A DNA stretch of 64,000 nt from Chryseobacterium potabilaquae (GCF_902728265.1 NZ_CACVBR010000011.1:29289-93288); one strand, 5' to 3'; shown: positions 55,206 to 63,966, counted from the stretch's first letter. Program-made: numbers and translations. The notes: generated from the sequence alone by a model not told the origin.

Positions 55206-56030
55206 ATGATTTCTGTTATTATTCCAATTTTTAATGCTGAAAAAACAATTATTAGAACTTTAGATTCTGTTAAAGCACAGACAATTGGAGTAGATATCTT
55301 TGAAATTATCATTATTAATGATGGTTCTACCGATGAAAGTAAAAATGTCATTGAAAAATATATCATAGAAAACCCTACGATGGCCATTCAGCTTATTCAT
55401 CAATTCAATAAAGGGGTTTCATATGCTAGAAATGTAGGATTGAAAATAGCTAAAGGAGATTATATAGCATTATTAGATGCGGATGATGAGTGGTTGCCTG
55501 AAAAAATAGAAAAACAGTTAACATATTTTCAGGATATAAATTTACATATTGATTTTCTTGCTACAAGAAGAAATAATAATAAAATTCTTTTTCCTTATTG
55601 TGTTATGAATCATCTTGCGGAAATTACGTTTAAAAAACTCTTGATAAGAAATGAAACACAACCTTCAACTGTACTCTTTAAAAGAAAAGTTTTAGAAAAT
55701 ACGGGCTATTTTAACCCCGATCAAAGATATGCTGAGGACTTAAATTATTGGATGAAAGTATCAAAGAACAATAGGATGTATATTCTGGATGAAAGCTTAG
55801 TAATAGCTGATGGAGGAAAACGAACATTTGGAGCTTCAGGTCTTTCGGCTAATCTTTCGGCTATGGAGCAAGGTTTTCAGAGGAACTTAAAAGAGATGTA
55901 TAGTGTAAAAAGAATAAACTTTATTCAATATATTTTACTTATGCTCTTTTATAAAGCTAAATATATACTCTTGCTAATAAGGACCTATTATTATAACTGG
56001 AAAGATAGAAAGGGAAAAAAATACCTATAA
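55206..56030 (+). CDS. Family 2 glycosyltransferase
   Basis: A 274-residue inverting GT-A enzyme. The nucleotide-binding IIINDGSTDESKN is near residues 35-47 and the metal-binding DADDEW at 91-96. No membrane segment in the catalytic part; the end has a hydrophobic stretch near 230-255 that may attach to the membrane. It likely adds a sugar to surface glycans. It starts 34 bases after recR and precedes another family 2 enzyme, probably one operon. Donor and acceptor are unknown. Confidence 0.88.
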   Translation: MISVIIPIFNAEKTIIRTLDSVKAQTIGVDIFEIIIINDGSTDESKNVIEKYIIENPTMAIQLIHQFNKGVSYARNVGLKIAKGDYIALLDADDEWLPEKIEKQLTYFQDINLHIDFLATRRNNNKILFPYCVMNHLAEITFKKLLIRNETQPSTVLFKRKVLENTGYFNPDQRYAEDLNYWMKVSKNNRMYILDESLVIADGGKRTFGASGLSANLSAMEQGFQRNLKEMYSVKRINFIQYILLMLFYKAKYILLLIRTYYYNWKDRKGKKYL

Positions 56031-56054
56031 AAATATTTTATAACACAGAAGGAA

Positions 56055-56894
56055 ATGAATACAAAGCTATCGATTGTTATTGTTCATTATAATGTAGCTC
56101 AATTGCTTAAAAGCTGTCTTTTATCTATTGAAAAATATGTAACGGAAATAAGCTATGAGGTTATTGTTATTGATAATCATTCTACAGATACGTCATGGAA
56201 AGATCTTATTGTCGAATTTCCCAAAGTAAATTTTATTTTCTCTGAACATAACGAAGGGTTTGCTAAAGCAAATAATGAAGCCATAAATCAAGCAAAGGGT
56301 GAATATATCCTTATTCTGAATCCAGATACTGAAATTGAAGGATTTTACATGGAGGATGTTGTTGATTTTGCTGATACCCAGTCTAACTTTGGATGTTTAG
56401 GGGTAAGGATGCATGATGCCAAAGGAAATTTTTTACCTGAAAGTAAGCGTTCCATACCCGATATGTTTAATTCGTTTGAAAAGCTATTTGTTAATTTTAA
56501 AGAGAATAGTTCTAAATCCTATTATAGGAATGATATTGGTGAATATGATATTGCTGAAGTAGAGGTAGTAACAGGGGCATTTTTATTAGTAAAACAAGAA
56601 GTCTATAAAAAAGTAGGAGGATTAGATGAATCTTATTTTATGTATGGTGAAGACATTGATTTGTGTTATACATTATTAAGAGAAGGGTATACCAATTATT
56701 ATTATGGTAAATCTTCCATTCTTCATCATAAAGGAGAGAGTACGGTAAAAGATAAAATATACCTTAGTCGGTTTTATGGTGCCATGCAGATTTTCATTAA
56801 TAAGTATTATAAAAATTCAAAACCATTGCAATATTCCTTTATGAAAGCAGGATTAAGCCTTCGCTATCAAATAGAGAAAATCAAATTAAAATAA
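56055..56894 (+). CDS. Family 2 glycosyltransferase (WbbL/rhamnosyltransferase-like)
   Basis: A 279-residue GT-A enzyme. Motifs: VIDNHSTDTS near residues 38-47, NEGFAKANNEAI near 66-77, LNPDTEIE near 88-95, and the acceptor-side VTGAFLLVKQEVYKKVGGLD and FMYGEDIDLCYTLLREG segments. These are the hallmarks of the WbbL/GT2 rhamnosyltransferase-like group. The sugar is not proven. It is the last gene of the recR-led set. Confidence 0.9.
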   Translation: MNTKLSIVIVHYNVAQLLKSCLLSIEKYVTEISYEVIVIDNHSTDTSWKDLIVEFPKVNFIFSEHNEGFAKANNEAINQAKGEYILILNPDTEIEGFYMEDVVDFADTQSNFGCLGVRMHDAKGNFLPESKRSIPDMFNSFEKLFVNFKENSSKSYYRNDIGEYDIAEVEVVTGAFLLVKQEVYKKVGGLDESYFMYGEDIDLCYTLLREGYTNYYYGKSSILHHKGESTVKDKIYLSRFYGAMQIFINKYYKNSKPLQYSFMKAGLSLRYQIEKIKLK

Positions 56895-56897
56895 AAA

Positions 56898-56924
56898 AGC
56901 AACCCCAAAAATAGAGTTGCTTAA
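56898..56924 (-). terminator. Terminator of secG
   Basis: Stem AAGCAAC / GTTGCTT with a T-run on the minus strand, 27 bases after the secG stop. It also faces the convergent glycosyltransferase gene. Confidence 0.6.
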
Positions 56925-56950
56925 CTATTGTATATAAAATTATTATTTGC

Positions 56951-57274
56951 TTATTTAGTTGGAGCTTCTTTTACCGGTGTTGTTTGTTTAGCCGGGGCTT
57001 CTTTTTTTACTGGTTGTTGGGCTGGAGCTTTTTGAGAAGGTTTTCCAGTAATTACAACACTTAAAAGGATCAACACAATAATGGTTCCTCCTAAAGTCCA
57101 AGTTGCTTTTTCCATAAAGTCATTGGTTCTCTGTACTCCAAATTGTGCAGATGATGCACCTCCAAAAGTACTGGAAAGACCTCCACCTTTTGGATTTTGA
57201 GCCATAACAATAATTACCAGTAAAACGCTAGCAATCATAACAAGAACCATCAAGAGTGTAAATATAGTATCCAT
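56951..57274 (-). CDS. secG: Protein translocase subunit SecG
   Basis: A 107-residue two-span protein of the SecYEG channel. The first span covers residues about 3-24; the cytosolic loop has AQNPKGGGLSSTFGG, the SecG signature. The second span is at about 60-78. A C-terminal tail rich in Pro, Ala, Lys and Thr follows. It has an exact -7 box upstream and its own terminator. Confidence 0.94.
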   Translation of the reverse strand: MDTIFTLLMVLVMIASVLLVIIVMAQNPKGGGLSSTFGGASSAQFGVQRTNDFMEKATWTLGGTIIVLILLSVVITGKPSQKAPAQQPVKKEAPAKQTTPVKEAPTK

Positions 57275-57299
57275 TAATTCTGATATCTTTTTGAATGGG

Positions 57300-57307
57300 C
57301 AAATTTA
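57300..57307 (-). promoter_or_regulatory. Promoter -7 box of secG
   Basis: Exact TAAATTTG on the minus strand, 25 bases before the ATG at 57274. Confidence 0.6.
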
Positions 57308-57356
57308 ATCTTTTTTTACTGAATAACAAAAAAGATGAAGGTAAATATTATTAAAA

Positions 57357-57386
57357 ATAAAAATGACAACACAAAGTTGCCATTTT
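57357..57386 (-). terminator. Terminator of the M16 operon
   Basis: Stem of AAAATGACAAC with GTTGCCATTTT (one mismatch), with a T-rich stretch on the minus strand, 21 bases after the stop at 57408. Confidence 0.65.
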
Positions 57387-57407
57387 CATATGAAATTAAG
57401 ATAATTC

Positions 57408-59441
57408 TTATTTAAAATCGGTATCTTTAGCTTGATTGAGCTGATAGGATTGTACGGCTAAATTGATATCCATTCCACCCATATTTTGAATAATGGTGAA
57501 TGGGAATTTTACTCCTGAAACCTCTTTATAATCAGCATAGCTTGTTGGGATAGATCCTCCTTCTCCTGCTTTTACATCTCCGGTTTTTAATCCGGTTTTT
57601 ACGCTATAGTAGTACGTTGTTTTTTCTCCTTTTATCACATAAGAATCCTCATTGTTATATTTCTCAATCCCTGAAAGTTTATATTCTGAAGATTTTGCAA
57701 AATTCAATTCAGGGAAAAGTTCAGTTTCTTTTGCCATTTCTGCTTTCTGATCGTTACTTAAAGGAGCTTTTTTTCCTTGCGCTTCCATATATCCATCTTT
57801 TCCATCAAATACAATCTTTTGAACAGTATTTCCCATCATGCTGATATTCATAGACATTTTTCCTCCTTTTGCTTGTATCATTTTCATGCTCATATCCATT
57901 CCTTGAACTTTAGTAGTCGCATCGGTAGTGATGGACGTGATTTTTTGTAAGGCTGCACTACCTCCAATAGCATTGATGTATTGATCAGCAATAGATCCTA
58001 TGGTAACATTTGCATCGACTTTTTGTGCAGTTGGTTTTGTTACGGGATTAGCATTCGGGTCAAAATATTTTACAGGATATCCAAGCTTTTCAAGTCCTTC
58101 TGAAATATCTGATGCCTTTCCCGCAATAAAAATTCTACTTTGATTAGGTAAAATAGTTGTTTTTACTGCATTTGATACATCTGAAGCGGTTACTTTATCG
58201 ATTGCTTTTAAATAGTTTGTATAGAAATCTCCCGGAAGATCCTGCACTTTTTGATTTAAAGCAAATCGAGCAATAGTTTCAGGTTTTTCTAAAGACATAA
58301 TAAATGAACCTTTCAACTTTGCTTTAGCGTTTTCCAACTCTTCTGGTTTAACGGTAGAAATAGCGTTCAGTTCATTCATAAACTCTTTAACCGCTTTGTC
58401 TGTAACTTCATTTCTTACACTGGCCTCTGCAGAGAATTCCGGTGAATATTTGCTAGCACTCATACTGGAATAGGCTCCATAGGTAAAACCATTTTTTTCA
58501 CGAAGATTCATGAAGAGTCGAGCTTCACCACCGCCTCCTAGGATATAGTTTGCAATGGTAGCGGGAAAGTAGTTAGAATCCTTCATTTTTAGACTGTTGA
58601 TGTTATTTAGAGAAACAACAGACTGAACAGCAGAAGGAACATCTACGATATTAATTTCAGTTTTTTCAACATTAGATGCAGGTTCAATAGGCGTAAATTT
58701 TGTATTGGATTTTTTCCAATTTCCAAATAATTTTTCAACTAAAGGCTTAACCTGATCTAATTTCACATCTCCTACAATAACTAAATATGCATTATCTGGA
58801 GTGTAATATTTATTATACACATTCTGAACATCAGATAATTGTATTTTATTGATAGACTCAACTGTTTCAAATTCTCCCCTTGATGTATTCTTTCCATACA
58901 TTAAAGCTCGGGAAACTCTTTCTGCTATTGAAGAAGCATTTTTTTCGTCGGCTTTTAATCCTTCTATCGTTCTTTCCTTAGAATTTTGAACTTCACTGCC
59001 GGAGAATTTAGGATTTATTATTGCATCAGACATTAGTCCCAGTACTTCCGGAAAATATTTGGAAAGAGTATTGGCAAAAGCTCCGTTGGATGAAAAACTT
59101 AAATTAGCTCCTAGAAAATCAACTTTCTTATTAAAGTCATCTTTGCTTAATGTGGTTGTTCCATTACCCAACTGATCTGCCATAATACTGCTTACCCCTA
59201 CAATATCCCCCTCATAATAAGGAGGCCTATCCATAGTAAGGTTGGCATTTACTCTAGGGAGCTTATTATTTTCTACGATCATTACGGTAAGCCCGTTGTT
59301 CAGTTGGAATGTTTTTGGTTTAGCAATGTTGATGGCAGGGGTAGGACCTGGTTTTGGCATTGCATTAAGATCAATTTTTTGTGCAGAAAGCATTCCTGCA
59401 AATAAAAACGCTGCTGCTATATATGTTAATTGCTTTTTCAT
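57408..59441 (-). CDS. M16 protease-like subunit without the zinc motif, fused to a LolA-like domain
   Basis: A 677-residue exported protein; ATG at 59441 (MKKQLTY) gives a clean signal peptide ending SAQ, better than the ATG nine codons earlier. The M16 fold is clear (LNNGLTVMIVENNKLPRV near the start), but where HxxEH should be the sequence reads SIMADQLGNGT, so it cannot bind zinc. Such inactive subunits pair with an active one, here encoded 44 bases upstream. After about residue 480 a separate C-terminal domain follows (TIGSIADQYINAIGG, KMSMNISMMGNTVQK, YYYSVKTGLKTGDV), resembling LolA-like or DUF4292-type beta proteins. The fusion may tether the protease to lipoproteins; that is inference. 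Confidence 0.88.
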   Translation of the reverse strand: MKKQLTYIAAAFLFAGMLSAQKIDLNAMPKPGPTPAINIAKPKTFQLNNGLTVMIVENNKLPRVNANLTMDRPPYYEGDIVGVSSIMADQLGNGTTTLSKDDFNKKVDFLGANLSFSSNGAFANTLSKYFPEVLGLMSDAIINPKFSGSEVQNSKERTIEGLKADEKNASSIAERVSRALMYGKNTSRGEFETVESINKIQLSDVQNVYNKYYTPDNAYLVIVGDVKLDQVKPLVEKLFGNWKKSNTKFTPIEPASNVEKTEINIVDVPSAVQSVVSLNNINSLKMKDSNYFPATIANYILGGGGEARLFMNLREKNGFTYGAYSSMSASKYSPEFSAEASVRNEVTDKAVKEFMNELNAISTVKPEELENAKAKLKGSFIMSLEKPETIARFALNQKVQDLPGDFYTNYLKAIDKVTASDVSNAVKTTILPNQSRIFIAGKASDISEGLEKLGYPVKYFDPNANPVTKPTAQKVDANVTIGSIADQYINAIGGSAALQKITSITTDATTKVQGMDMSMKMIQAKGGKMSMNISMMGNTVQKIVFDGKDGYMEAQGKKAPLSNDQKAEMAKETELFPELNFAKSSEYKLSGIEKYNNEDSYVIKGEKTTYYYSVKTGLKTGDVKAGEGGSIPTSYADYKEVSGVKFPFTIIQNMGGMDINLAVQSYQLNQAKDTDFK

Positions 59442-59485
59442 TTGTAAATAATTGTTATTTATAATCATTTTTTACCTCAAGTGTT

Positions 59486-60799
59486 TTATTTTTTTTCAGG
59501 CATGTAATTAATGATTATTCTTTGATTAGGATTAAGGTATTTTTTAGCAGCATTTTGTATATCTTGTCTGGTAATGGATCTATAAATATCGATTTCCTTA
59601 TTAATAAGATTAGTGTCACCATTCAAAACATGATAAGTAGCCAATGAGGCTGCAATTCCTTGAATACTTGAATTTTGATTTACAAATTGATTTTCATATT
59701 GGTTTTGAATCTTTTGATAATCTTCTTCTGAGATTAAAGATGTTTGTAGTTTTTTGATTTCCGCATCAATATCAGTCTGTAATGTTTGTTTAGTTGTTTG
59801 TCCCATTGGGATAGCAAAGAAAGCAAAGATCCCATAGTCTTCAAGACCTTGGTTGAATGCTGCCACTTGAAGTGCTTTTTTCTCTTGATCCACTAATTTT
59901 TTGTATAAAACAGAAGATTTTCCACTGCTTAGATAAGACGAAAGCATATCTAATATATAGGCATCTTTTTCTTTATTACCTGGAGTTCTGTATGCGAAGA
60001 CATAAGCTGGAAGCTGAATATTGGGGTCTGTAGCAGTAACTTCTTTCTCCTGAGTAATAGGTGCGTCTTTAGGGAAATCTTTTGGAGATACTGTGCCTTT
60101 AGGAATTCCTCCATAATATTCTTGAATCCATTTTTTGGTTTCCTCTGTTTTTATATCTCCTGCTACTACTAGGGTGGCATTGTTAGGGACATAATATTTT
60201 TTATAAAATGCTTGAAACTCTTCTAGTTTAGCGGCATTTAAATCCTCCATAGAGCCAATGGTAGGCCAATTGTATGGGTGATGGGTAAATAAGTTTTTTT
60301 GTACAGTTGTGAAAAGATTACCATAGGGTTGATTATCCATTCTTAGTCTTTTTTCCTCTTTTACAACTTCTCGTTGTGTATCTACACCCACTTGATTAAT
60401 CACAGCATGACGCATTCTCTCAGCTTCCATCCAAAGACCTAATTGTTCATTATTTGAAGGAAATGTTTCATAGTAATATGTTCTATCGTTGGTCGTATTG
60501 GCATTATTTTGACCTCCGTTAGAAGAAACTATTTTGAACCATTCTCCTCTTTTAATGTTAGGTGTTCCTTCAAATAAAAGATGTTCAAAGAAATGTGCAA
60601 AACCTGTTCTTCCTTTTACTTCATCTTTAGCACCTACGTGATACATTACTCCTGTAGTCACTACCGGCGCAGAATTATCTTGATGAAGAATTACGTGGAG
60701 TCCATTGGATAAGTCATATTCTTCAAATTTAATTTGTTGTGCATTCAGAACTGCTCCGAAGAAAGCTGCTGCAGCAACAGAAAGAAGTCGTTTTTTCAT
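59486..60799 (-). CDS. M16 family zinc protease, active subunit
   Basis: A 437-residue exported protease with a signal peptide (residues about 1-20, ending LNAQ). The catalytic HxxEH is His69-Phe-Phe-Glu72-His73 in GFAHFFEHLLFEGT, and a distal Glu is available in the EVVKEEKR segment near residues 143-150. It forms a likely heterodimer with the inactive subunit encoded downstream. Substrates are probably peptides or small proteins in the periplasm. The C-terminal half carries the YVPNNATLVVAGD segment common to the family. Confidence 0.92.
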   Translation of the reverse strand: MKKRLLSVAAAAFFGAVLNAQQIKFEEYDLSNGLHVILHQDNSAPVVTTGVMYHVGAKDEVKGRTGFAHFFEHLLFEGTPNIKRGEWFKIVSSNGGQNNANTTNDRTYYYETFPSNNEQLGLWMEAERMRHAVINQVGVDTQREVVKEEKRLRMDNQPYGNLFTTVQKNLFTHHPYNWPTIGSMEDLNAAKLEEFQAFYKKYYVPNNATLVVAGDIKTEETKKWIQEYYGGIPKGTVSPKDFPKDAPITQEKEVTATDPNIQLPAYVFAYRTPGNKEKDAYILDMLSSYLSSGKSSVLYKKLVDQEKKALQVAAFNQGLEDYGIFAFFAIPMGQTTKQTLQTDIDAEIKKLQTSLISEEDYQKIQNQYENQFVNQNSSIQGIAASLATYHVLNGDTNLINKEIDIYRSITRQDIQNAAKKYLNPNQRIIINYMPEKK

Positions 60800-60886
60800 A
60801 AAAAGTAGAAATTGTTTTGGGAATTAGTGCTAAAAATTCCTAAAATGTTACAAATGAAATGATGTAATTTTCAGACCCTATTATAT

Positions 60887-60920
60887 TAAAAGCCCATAAT
60901 CTTATTAAGTATTATGGGCT
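60887..60920 (-). terminator. Terminator of the Sdp-like operon
   Basis: Perfect 10-base stem (AGCCCATAAT / ATTATGGGCT, 10-base loop) with a T-run on the minus strand, 32 bases after the DCC gene stop. It separates the operon from the M16 genes. Confidence 0.85.
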
Positions 60921-60952
60921 AAGCGTCAAATAAATTTCAAATCGAAATGCGG

Positions 60953-61294
60953 TCAAACTTTTATCTTATATCTATATTTTGCAAAAGTATCGTAAAAATA
61001 ATCTGTCAATTTCCTTGGGAAGACTCTAAATGTAGATAGTATTTTCCAAGGAAGGGGGATGAGTTTCATTATTTCAAATACAGCTTCTGATTTTGTAAAT
61101 ACCTTTTTATCCATTATAAAATAAATGGTATTAAGATTAATAAAAACTACATCTAATTCCTTAAGGCTTGCTTTTGCCTGTTTGTCTCTCACAGGAATCA
61201 TTTGAAGCGTGTTATTTTTGAACGTGCACCAGTGAGCAAATTTGCTGCAAAACTTGCATTTTGAATCATATATAATAAGAGGTTGAGATGTCAT
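60953..61294 (-). CDS. DCC family thiol-disulfide oxidoreductase-like protein
   Basis: A 113-residue protein with the DCC motif: DSKCKFC (Asp10, Cys13, Cys16), in the place of the family's DGxCxxC, inside IIYDSKCKFCSKF. The fold is predicted to be thioredoxin-like. No signal peptide is seen. It follows the SdpB-like gene by 20 bases and ends the operon. DCC and HTTM proteins are often found together. The precursors here do not contain two cysteines, so making a disulfide in the peptide is not the obvious role; it may act on SdpA- or SdpB-like partners. Confidence 0.78.
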   Translation of the reverse strand: MTSQPLIIYDSKCKFCSKFAHWCTFKNNTLQMIPVRDKQAKASLKELDVVFINLNTIYFIMDKKVFTKSEAVFEIMKLIPLPWKILSTFRVFPRKLTDYFYDTFAKYRYKIKV

Positions 61295-61314
61295 TGAAAG
61301 TATAAATTAAATTA

Positions 61315-62253
61315 TTAATAAGAATTTGAAACTTCTTTATTTTCATATTTTACTGATGGATTTTTTGAAAATGAAAATAATGTACGGTTCTGAATTTTCT
61401 TTTTTAAAGCTCTATATTTGGGAAGCCAGAAGCTATCTTTATAGAAGAACCCTTGTACTAGAATAAATATAAATTGGAAGTCATACAACATCATAAAAAT
61501 TGCGATTCCTGCATGTAGGCTTATCATACAAAGGACAACTACTGTTCTAGTTTTTTTAAACCAGACCAAAACAGGATAGTATAGTTCTAGAATCAACGTG
61601 AAATAAGTAGAAAAAACCACAAAGTAACTGTTTTGTGCCAATACACTATTTAGACTGGTTCCGGAAAACCTTTCCAATTGAAAAGTATAATAGGTTGCAA
61701 CCCCATGAAACCAAACAGTTGCATTGGTTTTATGCAAAGCTGATAAGAAATAAATCATACACAGGTGGATGCATATTGAAAGTACAGATAGGTTAGAAAA
61801 TACATTCGAAAGCGAATCTTTTTTTACTTTACTCTTATGGATAGCAAAATGAGTGAAAGAATTGGCAAATACCATATATAAAAGTAGGAATTTTAATAGA
61901 TTATCTCCCCCATTTAATAAATATGGATTTAATTTCTGTAAAATGTCAGTCATTACAAATACCACAAAAGCAGTAACATTTTTACCGATACCAAATAGGT
62001 ATAAGATAATAAAGAATAAATACATATAAATATAGGCATACATATTATCCTTAAGTATTTGTGTGTTGAATTTTATAAATTCAACAATCGTAGAAGGACT
62101 TGTTAAAAATTCATCCCCTTTATAGGTTAAAGATAACAGAGGAAAGATTTGAAAAACCTGCTTGATAAGCAGTAAGCATATTATAACTCTAAAAAAGCTT
62201 AAATAAAAGCTATTGTTGTTTGATGTTTTCAAACTTGTTATTAAATTTTTCAT
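61315..62253 (-). CDS. SdpB-like HTTM-domain membrane protein
   Basis: A 312-residue protein with about seven or eight hydrophobic spans. The HTTM/SdpB hallmark NGGDNLLKFLLLYM lies at about residues 114-127, with aromatic and charged loops (WFHGVATYYTF near 180-190) as in that family. In Bacillus, SdpB is a membrane protein needed with SdpA to mature the SdpC toxin; HTTM domains are related to vitamin K-dependent carboxylase. The gene overlaps the SdpA-like gene by 4 bases (ATGA) and is followed 20 bases later by a DCC gene. Function is inferred from family and context. Confidence 0.72.
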   Translation of the reverse strand: MKNLITSLKTSNNNSFYLSFFRVIICLLLIKQVFQIFPLLSLTYKGDEFLTSPSTIVEFIKFNTQILKDNMYAYIYMYLFFIILYLFGIGKNVTAFVVFVMTDILQKLNPYLLNGGDNLLKFLLLYMVFANSFTHFAIHKSKVKKDSLSNVFSNLSVLSICIHLCMIYFLSALHKTNATVWFHGVATYYTFQLERFSGTSLNSVLAQNSYFVVFSTYFTLILELYYPVLVWFKKTRTVVVLCMISLHAGIAIFMMLYDFQFIFILVQGFFYKDSFWLPKYRALKKKIQNRTLFSFSKNPSVKYENKEVSNSY

Positions 62254-62903
62254 TTTGTAGTCTTTAAAGGGTGTAGGTTACTGGAAATAACAGTTTTTTC
62301 TTCTCTCCTAGTTTGGGAACTTTTATTTACATATTTCGGGATATCAATATTGGTAATTGTGATCTTATATTGAGTATCATTTTTTGGGATACCATTTTTT
62401 TCGGCGACTATTTTAGCATAGTTTTGAAGATTATGAAAGCTTTCTGTCTTTTCGATTTCCTCGATTACTTTTTTATTTTTTTCTTCAATCGAGGACGATT
62501 TTTGACTTCTTTTTTCTTCAACCTTAATAATATCATACACCTCTTTAATTTTATTTTGTACTTCATGCACAGAACCACAAATAACATAATCTAGTACATC
62601 TTGTTTACGGTTAAAGGGTGCTTTTTTTTTCTTTTCTTGTGTAATAGGAACTAAGGTCTCGAATGTTCTAACTTTTTTAGTATTAGTAATAAGATCATTA
62701 TAAATGTATGAAAAATAGAGTCTCTCATTAAAAGTAGCGGGAGGAGCAAAGAATGACCAATTTTGATAAAAATGAGCTTCAAAATATTGACGATATTTTA
62801 AATCTCTCACATTCATAGGGTTTTCCGGAAATGTAAAAAAAAGAGTTAAAGACCAGTAGGCTATAAAAAGACAAAATGCTATAAATACTGCAATATTTTT
62901 CAT
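62250..62903 (-). CDS. SdpA-like antimicrobial-peptide maturation protein
   Basis: A 217-residue protein with one N-terminal membrane span (residues about 4-24, YWSLTLFF) and a periplasmic domain. Residues 44-55 (HFYQNWSFFAPP) match the SdpA hallmark W-x-F-F followed by Pro, and the next segment ERLYFSYIYND is similar in layout. In Bacillus, SdpA acts with SdpB to convert pro-SdpC into the active peptide. A Lys/Glu-rich coiled region at about 115-160 is unusual for SdpA and makes the protein longer. It overlaps the SdpB-like gene by 4 bases. It lies 248 bases after the precursor gene. Confidence 0.62.
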   Translation of the reverse strand: MKNIAVFIAFCLFIAYWSLTLFFTFPENPMNVRDLKYRQYFEAHFYQNWSFFAPPATFNERLYFSYIYNDLITNTKKVRTFETLVPITQEKKKKAPFNRKQDVLDYVICGSVHEVQNKIKEVYDIIKVEEKRSQKSSSIEEKNKKVIEEIEKTESFHNLQNYAKIVAEKNGIPKNDTQYKITITNIDIPKYVNKSSQTRREEKTVISSNLHPLKTTK

Positions 62904-63108
62904 GAGGTAAGGTTTTAGGTTATTAAGACTTAATTCAATTGTTTTCTGATTATAGGGGTGTGGGCATAAGACTAGTATATTACGAAGAAAATTATTTTGA
63001 ATGGAGTTATGTAATTGATATAATAATCATTTTGAGTCCAATTTTTTTAATTCGTATGTTGTATCTAGGATTAGGTATAATACAATCAATTCTTTAAGTG
63101 TTTTTATA

Positions 63109-63135
63109 GAACCAGATCTTTATTAGATCTGGTTC
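63109..63135 (-). repeat. Stem-loop after precursor copy 1
   Basis: A perfect 11-base stem (GAACCAGATCT / AGATCTGGTTC, 5-base loop) with no T-run on the minus strand. The same arrangement follows copy 2. It may reduce read-through into the maturation genes or stabilise the precursor mRNA. Confidence 0.8.
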
Positions 63136-63151
63136 GTTATGGTTTAGACTA

Positions 63152-63484
63152 TTAATCAAACTGAGATGTTTTAGCTTGCTCAGAATTAATAAGCTCTTTT
63201 TCATTTGTGTTATTATCTATAGCTTTTCCTCCTCCAAAAAAGTAGTTTGTGGCAAAATTAGCTACTTGATATACTGCACTTGCAACGGCAAACCCCGCTC
63301 CTGCAACAGCAACGGGCCATTTCGATGTGGCTGTTTCCTTGAGCTGCATTTTTTCAATGGAAGCCGTTTCGGTTGAGCACGCTTCGATTTTTTCTTGAGA
63401 TTTAAAACTCATTGAGATCGTAATTACGGCAGCCAATGCTGCGGTAGCAAGGATTTTTGTATTTTTATTAATTACATTTTTCAT
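63152..63484 (-). CDS. Small secreted peptide precursor, copy 1 (SdpC-like bacteriocin candidate)
   Basis: A 110-residue protein in three parts: a signal or leader segment (about residues 1-28, ALAAVITISMSF), a polar spacer (29-55, one Cys36), a hydrophobic core (56-86, WPVAV to YFFGGG) and a charged tail (87-110, ending TSQFD). The core is long enough to cross or insert into a membrane. It is a close paralogue of the neighbouring copy, most similar in the leader, the QVANFATNYFFGGGKA stretch and the tail. It is followed by SdpA- and SdpB-like genes. No sequence match to known SdpC was checked; the role is inferred from layout and neighbours. Confidence 0.68.
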   Translation of the reverse strand: MKNVINKNTKILATAALAAVITISMSFKSQEKIEACSTETASIEKMQLKETATSKWPVAVAGAGFAVASAVYQVANFATNYFFGGGKAIDNNTNEKELINSEQAKTSQFD

Positions 63485-63522
63485 AATAATAGTAGCTATA
63501 AGGTGGCAACCCTTTTTGAGAT
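63485..63522 (-). promoter_or_regulatory. Conserved leader of precursor copy 1
   Basis: The untranslated leader contains GGGTTGCCACCTTATAGC (63512-63495), also present before copy 2 at 63953-63936. The nearly identical sequence spans about 38 bases just before the ATG. Confidence 0.7.
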
Positions 63523-63538
63523 TGGTTTTGGTGTAGAT

Positions 63539-63567
63539 AGAGCCATGCTTAATAAAGACGTGGCTCT
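63539..63567 (-). repeat. Stem-loop after precursor copy 2
   Basis: A 9-base stem (AGAGCCATG with CGTGGCTCT, one G-T pair) between the two precursor genes, at the place matching the stem-loop after copy 1. No T-run follows on the minus strand. Confidence 0.7.
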
Positions 63568-63589
63568 TTAAAAAATGTAAGTGAGCTGA

Positions 63590-63925
63590 TTAGTCAAACT
63601 GGCTTGCTTTGATCTGTTCAGAATTGATAAGATCTTTTTCGTTTGCTGAGTCATTCATGGCTTTTCCTCCTCCGAAAAAGTAGTTTGTTGCGAAGTTAGC
63701 TACTTGTACGAAAGCACCTACTGCTGCTGCACTAGCTCCAATTGCTGCTACAGGCCATTTTGCTTCATTCATGTTTTTTATTTGAGCGTTTTGGATGGAA
63801 GCGGCTGTTTCGTTAGCACTCACTTCAATTTTCTCCTGAGATTTGAAGCTCATTGAGATCGTAATAACAGCAGCTAATGCTGTAGTAGCGATTACTTTTG
63901 CGTTTTTGTTGAATACATTTTTCAT
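63590..63925 (-). CDS. Small secreted peptide precursor, copy 2 (SdpC-like bacteriocin candidate)
   Basis: A 111-residue paralogue of copy 1. The leader differs at only a few residues, the spacer is the most variable part, and the core (57-87) keeps KWPVA, QVANFATNYFFGGGKA and the tail EKDLINSEQ, ending SQFD. It has no Cys at all, so no intramolecular disulfide can form. The repeat unit, gene plus hairpin plus leader, is about 440 bases. It is the first complete precursor before the SdpA/SdpB-like genes on the minus strand. Confidence 0.68.
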   Translation of the reverse strand: MKNVFNKNAKVIATTALAAVITISMSFKSQEKIEVSANETAASIQNAQIKNMNEAKWPVAAIGASAAAVGAFVQVANFATNYFFGGGKAMNDSANEKDLINSEQIKASQFD

Positions 63926-63966
63926 AATAATAATAGCTATAAGGTGGCAACCCTTTTTTTGAGATT
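63926..63966 (-). promoter_or_regulatory. Conserved leader of precursor copy 2
   Basis: The same leader motif GGGTTGCCACCTTATAGC lies at 63953-63936, 11 bases before the ATG. Confidence 0.7.

Noticed and set aside
60953..61294. DCC protein as the enzyme that makes a disulfide in the mature peptide
   Set aside because: Copy 2 of the precursor has no Cys and copy 1 has only one, so no internal disulfide can form.
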